Program-made: the position numbers and the translations under genes | IMG/VR virus record: IMGVR_UViG_3300030117_000123 | Span: 1-23,615 of that record | From: a virus | Length of the DNA: 23,615 nt | Direction: 5' to 3' (one strand) | Part shown: in pieces, positions 1 to 5,005 of the stretch | Numbering within the stretch: the first letter of the stretch is position 1 | Layout of the letters: each line of letters opens with the position of its first letter | Notes under the pieces: model-generated | Seen by the model: only the letters and a program-made list of their open reading frames with translations | Told to the model about the DNA's origin: nothing | The model's database searches: none

Positions 1-542
1 CTAAAGTACGCACCCATAATAACGTACCGCTTCGTCTTGAACTTAGTGTCTATATCTAAAGCTCTACATTTGAGTAGATTGTTAAGTTGTCTATTAATCG
101 CTGTCGAATTAACGTCAGGATTATTAGCTCTAAGAAAAGCCAATAATGGCTTCTTCTTCAATGTGTTATCCTTTACGGTTTTAAGGATAATCTGTTGAAG
201 CTCTTTACGATTGTCACGCTTTGGTTGTTCCTTGTAGTCATACGGCAAGTCAGACAGCTTATACTTTTCGCATAATGCTTTCCACTTGTCGTCTTGTCTA
301 TACAAGAAAGCCATAACTCCGCTTTCCCAGTCAAGATAGCGTCTTCGTATCTCTCTAAACTTTTCAAAGTCAGACTTGCTGACACCTGCGGCGGTGTAAT
401 TACATTCGCCTAAGTGCCAGTGTCCGTCTAGCTTCTTTGATATAGTCTTATCAAAGTGTAGTTCAGAGTCAGATAAAAAACGCCGTCTAGTCGAAGGCTC
501 TTGCCAGAGTTGATAGCGTGTTTGGTGGTCGTTGCTACTCAT
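1..542 (-). CDS. Hypothetical early protein, C-terminus cut by window edge
   Basis: The reading frame opens with ATG at 542 and stays open to base 1, giving 180 codons with no stop, so the gene continues beyond the left edge. It begins MSSNDHQTRYQLWQEPS, is rich in Lys, Arg and Asp, and has no membrane segment. The C-terminal half visible here (about residues 110-180; KELQQIILKTV, then VNSTAINRQLNNLLK and KTKRYVIMGAYF) has the helix-helix-strand look of a winged-helix DNA-binding domain; this is inference from pattern only. Its ATG overlaps the stop of the 43-aa membrane peptide upstream (TAATG), so the two are probably translationally coupled, and both lie downstream of the phage promoter at 711-729. 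A 70-codon frame inside it (173-385) is a shadow. I do not recognise the family. Confidence 0.8.
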   Translation of the reverse strand, partial: MSSNDHQTRYQLWQEPSTRRRFLSDSELHFDKTISKKLDGHWHLGECNYTAAGVSKSDFEKFREIRRRYLDWESGVMAFLYRQDDKWKALCEKYKLSDLPYDYKEQPKRDNRKELQQIILKTVKDNTLKKKPLLAFLRANNPDVNSTAINRQLNNLLKCRALDIDTKFKTKRYVIMGAYF

Positions 543-673
543 TAAAGTTGACCTGTGTAGCTATACCAACATTGGTCAGACATTGCACAAGCTACCCAAA
601 TCATAGCCCAAAGGCTAAATAAGAAAACACCTGTGCCAATAACTGCTCCAATGAACTTTATTACATCTAACAT
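542..673 (-). CDS. 43-aa single-pass membrane peptide, early gene
   Basis: Short ORF beginning MLDVIKFIGAVIGTGVFLFS and ending YSYTGQL. A strong Shine-Dalgarno (AAGGAG) lies 8 bases before the ATG, and the stop overlaps the next ATG (TAATG). Residues 5-28 form one hydrophobic transmembrane segment, followed by a short Cys-containing tail (AMSDQCWYSY). The leader from the CAAACAAACAAGGAG block to the ATG is almost identical to the leader of the 86-aa gene at 1315, differing by one base. Small membrane peptides are common in phage early regions and often target host functions, but no specific function can be assigned. Confidence 0.75.
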   Translation of the reverse strand: MLDVIKFIGAVIGTGVFLFSLWAMIWVACAMSDQCWYSYTGQL

Positions 674-710
674 AGTTATTTGCTCCTTGTTTGTTTGTGT
701 TGCCGTCTAG

Positions 711-729
711 TCATTATAATGGGAACTTT
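711..729 (-). promoter_or_regulatory. Phage RNA polymerase promoter (P2), upstream of the 43-aa gene
   Basis: The minus strand reads AAAGTTCCCATTATAATGA. The first 15 bases are identical to the site at 1904-1922, and the pattern CCCATTATA resembles the T7 promoter core CTCACTATAG. Expected start of transcription is near 714, giving a leader of about 40 nt before the ATG at 673. It sits after ribozyme 1, so transcripts from it would lack both hammerheads. Confidence 0.65.
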
Positions 730-817
730 ATTATAAAAAAAGACGCCGTTTAGTACGAGCTCGTGCCGTTGCCACTAGGATTAAAAAACCCTCGAAGAGT
801 GCTCGGCGGCACGTTGT

Positions 818-877
818 GAGCTCATCAGTCTAGGCATAACCTAGAGACAAGGCGGAACGCTCCGCCCTGTTTCGCTC
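818..877 (-). ncRNA. Type II hammerhead ribozyme (HHR-1)
   Basis: Read on the minus strand: stem II 5' strand GAGC (877-874); conserved GAAA (873-870); stem III of 10 pairs including the A15.1-U16.1 pair (A870 with U847), capped by GCGU; cleavage triplet GUC (848-846) with the cut between 846 and 845; stem I UCUAGG/CCUAGA (845-840 with 834-829) with loop UUAUG; conserved CUGAUGA (828-822); stem II 3' strand GCUC (821-818). Stems I and III are closed hairpins and stem II is open, which defines type II. All invariant core bases are present (C3 U4 G5 A6 G8 A9, G12 A13 A14, A15.1-U16.1, H17=C). It begins 5 bases after the stop codon of the 56-aa gene. Stem II is only 4 bp. Activity is inferred. 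Confidence 0.88.
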
Positions 878-881
878 TGTG

Positions 882-1052
882 TTAAATCCAAGCGTTTTTG
901 TGTGCTTCGTGTAGCATATCTAATTTTTTACGCTTGTCTTTTTCTTTTTTGTAAGCCTTGAAAAATTCTTTTTTGTCTTGTTCGTCTTGGAATTTCTCTC
1001 GGCTTTCTTGCTCTTGTAGTCGCTTAATTTTTGGGTGTATAAATCTAGCCAT
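882..1052 (-). CDS. 56-aa charged early protein
   Basis: ORF starting MARFIHPKIKRLQEQESREK and ending EAHKNAWI. It is dominated by Lys, Glu, Asp and Gln, predicted helical and possibly coiled-coil, with no membrane segment. The ATG at 1052 follows the stop of the 86-aa gene by two bases, and no clear Shine-Dalgarno is visible, so translation is probably coupled. The stop codon lies 5 bases before the type II hammerhead, so the ribozyme would define the 3' end of its mRNA. Function unknown. Confidence 0.75.
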   Translation of the reverse strand: MARFIHPKIKRLQEQESREKFQDEQDKKEFFKAYKKEKDKRKKLDMLHEAHKNAWI

Positions 1053-1054
1053 AA

Positions 1055-1315
1055 TTAAGCCGCCTCTGTTTCTTTAACGTGTGACATATCCAAAAAGCCC
1101 TGAGCCAATATAATAGACTCGCCGCCGCTTGAAGCGTGAGGCTCTCGAACAACTTTAAAAGCGTCTTTTTTCGCTTCTTCGTCATAATATAAAGTTGTTG
1201 AAATCTGACCGCTCCAACTTTGAGCGTTGACCTCAAGCCCTGTTGTCTTATGTGCTCTAGCTGTTGGAATAGTCTTCCTAGCTGAGTTGCTTATTACTCC
1301 ATAAAAGTGTGACAT
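1055..1315 (-). CDS. 86-aa conserved-looking early protein behind a hammerhead leader
   Basis: Starts MSHFYGVISNSARKTIPTAR and ends LDMSHVKETEAA. The composition is that of a small beta-rich soluble protein; the GVISNSARKT...HKTTGLEVNAQSW block resembles small conserved hypothetical proteins I associate with marine phages. The ATG at 1315 has a strong AAGGAG 9 bases upstream, and this Shine-Dalgarno is part of stem III of the type III hammerhead at 1328-1393. A 63-codon frame in the same stretch (1045-1236) is a shadow. Function unknown. Confidence 0.85.
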   Translation of the reverse strand: MSHFYGVISNSARKTIPTARAHKTTGLEVNAQSWSGQISTTLYYDEEAKKDAFKVVREPHASSGGESIILAQGFLDMSHVKETEAA

Positions 1316-1324
1316 AGTTATTTA

Positions 1325-1330
1325 CTCCTT
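1325..1330 (-). promoter_or_regulatory. Shine-Dalgarno partly sequestered in ribozyme stem III
   Basis: AAGGAG at 1330-1325 precedes the ATG at 1315. Bases 1330-1328 (AAG) pair with CUU at 1393-1391 in hammerhead stem III, and G1327 could form a further G-U pair with U1394. In the uncut RNA the site would be partly masked. After cleavage at 1381/1380 the masking strand is on a separate molecule. Confidence 0.55.
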
Positions 1331-1393
1331 GTTTGTTTGTTTCGCCGTTCTGCGGCTCGTCAGTCAGGGCGACACCCTGAGACAAACAACAAG
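1328..1393 (-). ncRNA. Type III hammerhead ribozyme (HHR-2) embracing a ribosome binding site
   Basis: Minus strand, 5' to 3': stem III 5' strand CUUGUUGUUUG (1393-1383); U16.1 and C17 (1382, 1381) with the cut between 1381 and 1380; stem I UCAGGG/CCCUGA (1380-1375 with 1369-1364), loop UGUCG; core CUGACGA (1363-1357, N7=C is permitted); stem II GCCG/CGGC (1356-1353 with 1347-1344), loop CAGAA; GAAA (1343-1340); stem III 3' strand CAAACAAACAAG (1339-1328), pairing with the 5' strand with one bulged A. Stems I and II are closed and stem III is open, hence type III. All invariant core bases are present. The last bases of stem III are the first bases of the AAGGAG of the 86-aa gene. Activity is inferred. 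Confidence 0.88.
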
Positions 1394-1494
1394 AGCCAGA
1401 CCTTCTTCACTTTCGTGACCGCCTTCTGGCTGAGTGGGCTTCCCTTCTGGTTCGAAACTATCTAGGCGGTTACTGGTATCTGCCGCAACCACTC
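1394..1494 (-). ncRNA. Structured 5' leader RNA upstream of the type III hammerhead
   Basis: Two stacked elements are visible on the minus strand. Nearest the ribozyme, AGCCAGA (1431-1425) pairs with UCUGGCU (1400-1394), enclosing a purine-rich internal loop and an inner stem UCAC/GUGA (1418-1415 with 1410-1407) capped by a GAAA tetraloop. Upstream, GAGUGG (1494-1489) pairs with CCACUC (1437-1432) and closes a domain containing GCGG/CCGC (1486-1483 with 1469-1466). I do not recognise a named RNA family. It directly abuts hammerhead stem III and may influence its folding. Confidence 0.5.
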
Positions 1495-1555
1495 TCCAGA
1501 GGCACTAAGTTTTTTTTATGTAGAATTAAAACTTGCAAACAATTAATATATATCC

Positions 1556-1584
1556 TTTGTAAACTCTAGTTTTTTTAAAGTCAA
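1556..1584 (-). promoter_or_regulatory. Candidate host sigma-70-type early promoter
   Basis: Minus strand TTGACT (1584-1579), a 17-base AT-rich spacer, then TACAAA (1561-1556). The -35 matches TTGACA in five of six positions and the -10 matches TATAAT in four of six. It lies about 240 bases before the 86-aa gene, downstream of a hairpin terminator, so it would start a transcript carrying the structured leader and the type III hammerhead. AT-rich DNA produces such matches by chance, hence modest confidence. Confidence 0.35.
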
Positions 1585-1623
1585 CATAATAATTAATTAT
1601 TTTTAAAAAGCCTTATTTTACAG

Positions 1624-1654
1624 GGTGTGCCATAACGCCACACCTTAGCCGTTC
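1624..1654 (-). other. Hairpin with a repeated GAACGGCTAA flank
   Basis: GGTGTG (1644-1639) pairs with CACACC (1629-1624) around a 9-base loop, preceded by GAACGGCTAA (1654-1645). The same ten bases precede the terminator loop 49 bases upstream (1703-1694), and the similarity extends to about 14 of 17 bases. No T-run follows directly, so its role (weak terminator, processing site or duplicated remnant) is unclear. Confidence 0.35.
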
Positions 1655-1672
1655 TTGTTTTGTTCTCTTTTG

Positions 1673-1706
1673 AAAAAAACAGGCGGCGGCGTGTTAGCCG
1701 TTCCTG
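1673..1706 (-). terminator. Rho-independent terminator after the 33-aa gene
   Basis: Minus strand CAGG (1706-1703), AA, CGGC (1700-1697), loop TAACAC, GCCG (1690-1687), CCG, CCTG (1683-1680), followed immediately by seven T residues (1679-1673). This gives two 4-bp GC-rich stems with a small internal loop. It lies 20 bases after the stop of the 33-aa membrane peptide and would separate the short promoter-proximal transcript from the 86-aa gene unit, at least for host RNA polymerase. Confidence 0.55.
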
Positions 1707-1726
1707 CTTCTAATATAAAGAATGAA

Positions 1727-1828
1727 TTAAAGAAAGCATATTAAAAGAATTATAATTATAAATTGAATTATTGTTATTGCTCTTGCGTTGTCATCAATAA
1801 AGAAGCCGAGCTTGTCCCAGTGGTTCAT
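1727..1828 (-). CDS. 33-aa membrane peptide, first gene of the early region
   Basis: ORF beginning MNHWDKLGFFIDDNARAITI, ending in a run of Ile, Leu and Phe (about residues 18-33), a C-terminal transmembrane segment. A strong Shine-Dalgarno (AAGGAAGG) lies about 10 bases before the ATG. It is the first gene after the phage promoter at 1904-1922 and is followed by a terminator hairpin. Function unknown. Confidence 0.65.
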   Translation of the reverse strand: MNHWDKLGFFIDDNARAITIIQFIIIILLICFL

Positions 1829-2131
1829 GTGTGTTGCTTCCTTCCTTTATTTAATAAGTTAGTGAGTAAGTCCCTTTTATATATAGCTAGAGTAATAGCC
1901 TTATCTCTATAATGGGAACTTTAACCAACAAAGACCAAGCCGAAAAAAATAGACCCTAGCACACAAACAAACAAAAAGAAAACGCCGCAACGTGTGCAAA
2001 GGATAGATTATCCGCTATATACCAAAAAAAACCGCAGAATATATAGTAAAAAAGCCTTGTTTTTATGGATTTTTGCGGCTGTCAATGGGGTAAATCCGTC
2101 TCGTCATGTACGATATACCCTCTCATATTTT
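1829..2131. other. Intergenic region, probable genome-end junction
   Basis: About 300 bases without a convincing gene separate the lysozyme stop from the first early gene. The region holds the phage promoter at 1904-1922, several T-runs on the minus strand (including T8 after TGCGG near 2032-2026, with a CCGCA match about 40 bases upstream, a poor terminator candidate), and a perfect TTGACA (2085-2080) without a good -10 at the usual distance. In T7-like genomes the end of the late operon and the start of the early region are the physical ends, so a direct terminal repeat may lie here. No repeat copy is visible, as expected if the assembly collapsed it. A 73-codon plus-strand frame (1994-2215) overlaps the lysozyme gene and looks spurious. 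Confidence 0.4.
1904..1922 (-). promoter_or_regulatory. Phage RNA polymerase promoter (P1), at the early/late junction
   Basis: Minus strand AAAGTTCCCATTATAGAGA. The block CCCATTATAG matches the T7 core CTCACTATAG in 8 of 10 positions, and the expected start is the G at 1907. It is the best member of the family also found at 711-729, 3130-3148 and 11427-11445. By position it corresponds to the T7 end promoters (phi-OL/phi-OR), which T7 uses for replication and end processing as well as transcription. Confidence 0.7.
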
Positions 2132-2596
2132 TTAACCAAAATGTTTGGTAGCTATTTCAGCCATTCTTTCAGACATTCGGTTAGCTCTATTAGGCGTTTG
2201 TTTAGCCCAACGTGAGTCTAACATCTCCTTAGACGCAACCACATAGTCTGGCTCTTCTTGATTAAGAGCTGAAAGAAACTTTTTGAACTTAGACACACCA
2301 AATGTTCCCATTTGATACACCATTTCTATCACAATACCAAAAGCCTGTGGTCTTAGGTTCTGACTACTACCTACGAGCTCTGTTGCACCTATTTTAGCTG
2401 TGTTAAAGTCTTTGTTAAAGATAGCTTCCCAACCTTCTCTTGTGGTAGGAGCTACTTCTCCGTCTAACATCTTATGTCCGTAGCCACCTGTTAGGTGTCC
2501 TTCGGTACATTTATAAGTATCTTCTCTGTATCCTTCTTCAGATTTAACGTGTGCTTTAGTTATCTCTTCGTGATATTCTTCCCATTGTGGTTTCAT
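2132..2596 (-). CDS. Endolysin, T4-type lysozyme (GH24 muramidase)
   Basis: A 154-aa protein that would cleave the N-acetylmuramic acid-N-acetylglucosamine bond of peptidoglycan. The active-site region is EGYREDTYKCTEGHLTGGYG: Glu21, then Cys30 in the position of T4 Asp20, then Thr36, i.e. the E-8-C-5-T version of the GH24 triad, which is known among phage lysozymes. The GGYGH after Thr36 matches the family's G-x-GH turn. The C-terminal WAKQTPNRANRMSERM matches the conserved region containing W and TPNRA. There is no signal peptide, so release should depend on a holin. The ATG overlaps the stop of the upstream glucosaminidase (TAATG), so the two lytic enzymes are coupled. It is the last late gene before the genome junction. 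Confidence 0.92.
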   Translation of the reverse strand: MKPQWEEYHEEITKAHVKSEEGYREDTYKCTEGHLTGGYGHKMLDGEVAPTTREGWEAIFNKDFNTAKIGATELVGSSQNLRPQAFGIVIEMVYQMGTFGVSKFKKFLSALNQEEPDYVVASKEMLDSRWAKQTPNRANRMSERMAEIATKHFG

Positions 2597-3114
2597 TATG
2601 TATTCCTCATCATTACAAATCTAATTACTTTAATCAGTAGCTTAGAATATTCTTGGTTTTCACTATATGGTTTTAAAGAATTAGCTAACTGTATATAGTC
2701 TCCACCATTCTTTAATAACTCTCTAAATTCCTTGTAGTGGTGTGAATTAGAAAGTAGAAAAATGTAATCATCTACTGAGTCACATTTTGTTTTATACTTC
2801 TTTACACCCCACCTAACGTCAGGGTTGTCTTTTGGTTTCATGTGTGGAACTGATAAATCAAATGTTCTCATTCCAAACAAAGCGTTACCTTCTGTAGCAA
2901 ATCTACTTCTACCCCAGTTGCTTTCAATTATAGCCTGAGCAACTACTAGGTCTGTAGGTACAATAGCCTCTGAGGGCTTTGTATGGGCGTTTAAACACCC
3001 TTTTATAGAACTAATAAACTCTTCTTGATAATTGTCAGCCTTAGCTGTATTAGCAAAACAACTAGCTAGTAAATATACTATGAAAAACGCTACTATTGCT
3101 CCTTTGTGCTTCAT
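2596..3114 (-). CDS. Exported peptidoglycan hydrolase, glucosaminidase (GH73/Bax-like)
   Basis: A 172-aa protein starting at ATG 3114; a TTG one codon upstream is also open, but AAGGA suits the ATG. Residues 1-26 are an export signal (MKHKG, hydrophobic core AIVAFFIVYLLA) containing LASC at 16-19, which fits a lipoprotein box, while TAKA at 23-26 fits ordinary signal peptidase. Residues 52-70 (VPTDLVVAQAIIESNWGRS) carry the catalytic-Glu motif of glucosaminidases (Glu64), followed by GNALFGMRTF and a YKEFRELL...YIQLANSLKPYSE repeat region typical of Bax/FlgJ-like enzymes. It is transcribed from a promoter overlapping the terL stop and coupled to the lysozyme. Because it carries its own export signal, it may act in the periplasm without a holin. 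Confidence 0.85.
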   Translation of the reverse strand: MKHKGAIVAFFIVYLLASCFANTAKADNYQEEFISSIKGCLNAHTKPSEAIVPTDLVVAQAIIESNWGRSRFATEGNALFGMRTFDLSVPHMKPKDNPDVRWGVKKYKTKCDSVDDYIFLLSNSHHYKEFRELLKNGGDYIQLANSLKPYSENQEYSKLLIKVIRFVMMRNT

Positions 3115-3129
3115 CAAATCCTTTCATGT

Positions 3130-3148
3130 TGTCTACTATGGGGACTAT
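3130..3148 (-). promoter_or_regulatory. Phage RNA polymerase promoter (P4), before the lysis enzymes
   Basis: Minus strand ATAGTCCCCATAGTAGACA, 14 of 19 bases shared with the site at 1904-1922. It overlaps the TAG stop of terL (3147-3145) and lies 16 bases before the glucosaminidase ATG, with a likely start near 3133. This overlap with an upstream stop codon is the same arrangement as at the gp16/tail-fibre boundary, which supports it being real. Confidence 0.5.
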
Positions 3149-4785
3149 ATCCAACTATCCTTTGTAGGTATACGCCCTATTGATGTCTCCATGAAACGCT
3201 CTAACTCTGCGTTCAATTTATCTTCTTTGTGTTGATTATAAGATAAAGTTTGGTCTCTATCCATACGTTCAACCCATGCGTTAGCCGCTATGGCTAATGC
3301 GTCTATTTGGTCATCATGCCGTAATGCACCTTTATCCCTAGTTATCCTAGTCATTTGTCTGAATAACTGGTGGTCAGGTTCTAGCTTAAAATCATCTTTA
3401 ATTAGCTTTTCGTCCACCACAAGCCTATGTGTATTCATAATAGGCTCTAAGGTATCTATAATTCTTTTTTCTTTTTGTATACTATGTCTTACTTCTTCTA
3501 TTTCACATGGGTGTATCTTAGCCATAACAGGTTTTAACAACGCTGTAGCCATACCGTCACCAAAGTTTGACTCTATAGAGACATAATTAACATTGTGTCT
3601 TTTAGCTATATTAGACAATCTAGCCAGTGTATCATCACTGTAACCACCGTCTAACGCACCTATATCTGTTAAATAAAGCACACCATGTAACATTTTAAGA
3701 ACAGCATAAGCTGTTTTATCAGCACCACGACCACTAGGGTCTATAGACATAATAGTGCCTTCAAACGGTGTAAACTCTTTAGACATGTATAATGGTGAAG
3801 TAAAGTAATCACCCTTTAATCCTACGTTAGGTAACTCTGGGTCTAACGCTTTTATCTGGTCTTGTCCTGAAGCCCATTGTATTTTAGCAGGAGCTTCTTT
3901 CCAAGTAGAACAACCAGATACCACAATTAAATCATTGAGCTTTAGTGGGTATCTGTTAGCGTCAGACATAGTAGTGTCTAACATAAACTGTAAGTTAAAC
4001 CCTGAGCGACCATAAGAACTTAATCGTTCCATGAGGTCTATCTCATTAAATCTATCTGGGTCTGTAGGTTTACCTTCTTTATCAGTAACCTTTGATATAA
4101 TATTAGCTAGTTTATTACCATATCCTATAGTTTGTTGTTTGTTAGGATATAAAGCAGTCCATATTTTAGTTCTAAAACCACGTTCTTCTAGGTTATTATA
4201 CAAAGACATTTCTGTCTGTGGTGTACCTAAAAAGATAATACGACCTACATTAGGTTTTATAATAGCGTCAAATTCTTTTACAGTCTCACTAAGCCTATCT
4301 CTCATTAGTTGTGTCTGAGAGTTATTAGCTGACTCTACGTCATCAGCAATAATAATGTCTGCACGAGACCCTGTTAGCTGACCAGTTATACCCATTGACT
4401 TAACACTTGGAGCATGACTGGCAAGAGCAGGTGCAACATCAAAACTAACCTTACTATGACGTTGATTGTCTCTGGGCTGTAAGTGCTGAAGTAAAGGCAT
4501 TTCAGCAATAAGACGTTGTGTAAACGTACTAAAATCGTCTGCTCTGCTTTTACTTGCTGATACAACTAATATATTCCTTTGTGGATTTAAAAGTAATTGG
4601 TGACATACAAAAGCGGAAGTAATCCAAGATTTTCCTACGCCTCTGAACGCCTGTATAACCAGACGCTTCTCGTCTGATTGTAAATAATCTGCAATATCGT
4701 ATTGAACCTTTGTTGGTTCTGGTAAATTTAAGTGTTGCCAACAGAGATACAAAAAGTTTTTAAAATTTTTTAATCGTTTATCCAT
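3145..4785 (-). CDS. terL: Terminase large subunit (DNA packaging ATPase/nuclease)
   Basis: A T7 gp19-like packaging motor of 546 aa. ATPase: RGVGKS P-loop at about residues 48-53, IIADDVE Walker B at about 144-151, and FLGTPQTE coupling motif at about 185-192. Nuclease: MSIDPSGRGADKTA with Asp349, YVSIESNFGDG with Glu405, and RHDDQIDALA with Asp491/492/495, the acidic triad expected of an RNase H-fold nuclease. I chose the ATG at 4785 because it overlaps the small terminase stop by 8 bases (ATGGATAA); an in-frame ATG six codons upstream (4803) is possible but lacks a better ribosome site. The T7-like type predicts concatemer cutting with terminal repeats. Confidence 0.96.
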   Translation of the reverse strand: MDKRLKNFKNFLYLCWQHLNLPEPTKVQYDIADYLQSDEKRLVIQAFRGVGKSWITSAFVCHQLLLNPQRNILVVSASKSRADDFSTFTQRLIAEMPLLQHLQPRDNQRHSKVSFDVAPALASHAPSVKSMGITGQLTGSRADIIIADDVESANNSQTQLMRDRLSETVKEFDAIIKPNVGRIIFLGTPQTEMSLYNNLEERGFRTKIWTALYPNKQQTIGYGNKLANIISKVTDKEGKPTDPDRFNEIDLMERLSSYGRSGFNLQFMLDTTMSDANRYPLKLNDLIVVSGCSTWKEAPAKIQWASGQDQIKALDPELPNVGLKGDYFTSPLYMSKEFTPFEGTIMSIDPSGRGADKTAYAVLKMLHGVLYLTDIGALDGGYSDDTLARLSNIAKRHNVNYVSIESNFGDGMATALLKPVMAKIHPCEIEEVRHSIQKEKRIIDTLEPIMNTHRLVVDEKLIKDDFKLEPDHQLFRQMTRITRDKGALRHDDQIDALAIAANAWVERMDRDQTLSYNQHKEDKLNAELERFMETSIGRIPTKDSWI

Positions 4786-5005
4786 TTGTATCGAATGGTA
4801 CACTATCTAAAATGTTATCAGGTTTTTTGTTAAGTGCGTCTGTACTGTATGCTTTACATACATCTAAACATACTTTCATTTCTGAAGCAGTTAAGTCTTC
4901 ACCTGATTTTAATTTTTTGTATGCTTGTTTAACTAAGAGTTTAGGTAATTCATCTAATATAGTTTCTATATTATCTGCCTTGTCCTCTGTATTTTTTTGC
5001 TCCAC
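4778..5005 (-). CDS. terS: Terminase small subunit (gp18-like)
   Basis: A 75-aa acidic/helical protein (MEQKNTEDKADNIETILDEL...LTASEMKVCLDVCKAY) immediately before terL. Size and position match T7-like small terminases, which recognise concatemer DNA and stimulate the large subunit. The start is GTG at 5005, with AGGAGA 8 bases upstream. It overlaps the end of the 49-aa basic gene by 35 bases and the terL start by 8 bases. The assignment rests mainly on context and the LTASEMKVCLD segment. Confidence 0.75.
   Translation of the reverse strand: MEQKNTEDKADNIETILDELPKLLVKQAYKKLKSGEDLTASEMKVCLDVCKAYSTDALNKKPDNILDSVPFDTNG

Noticed and set aside
801-821. Local GCTC/GAGC hairpin as stem II of an ordinary closed hammerhead
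   Set aside because: The bases after GAGC (804-801) are ACTCTTCG, not GAAA; the GAAA that completes the core is upstream at 873-870, which makes it type II.
1440-1480. GGTTCGAAAC resembling a tRNA T-arm on the plus strand
   Set aside because: The flanking bases do not form a five-pair T stem, and no acceptor stem or anticodon arm can be drawn on either strand.
1481-1520. Plus-strand T-run after GGCACTAAG as a terminator
   Set aside because: No gene on the plus strand is transcribed toward it and the hairpin before it is weak.
2080-2085. Perfect TTGACA as a host early promoter
   Set aside because: No acceptable -10 hexamer at 16-18 bases; the TTGACT/TACAAA pair at 1556-1584 is better, though still weak.
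1994-2215. 73-codon plus-strand ORF
   Set aside because: It overlaps the lysozyme gene antisense, has no ribosome site, and its sequence looks like translated non-coding DNA.
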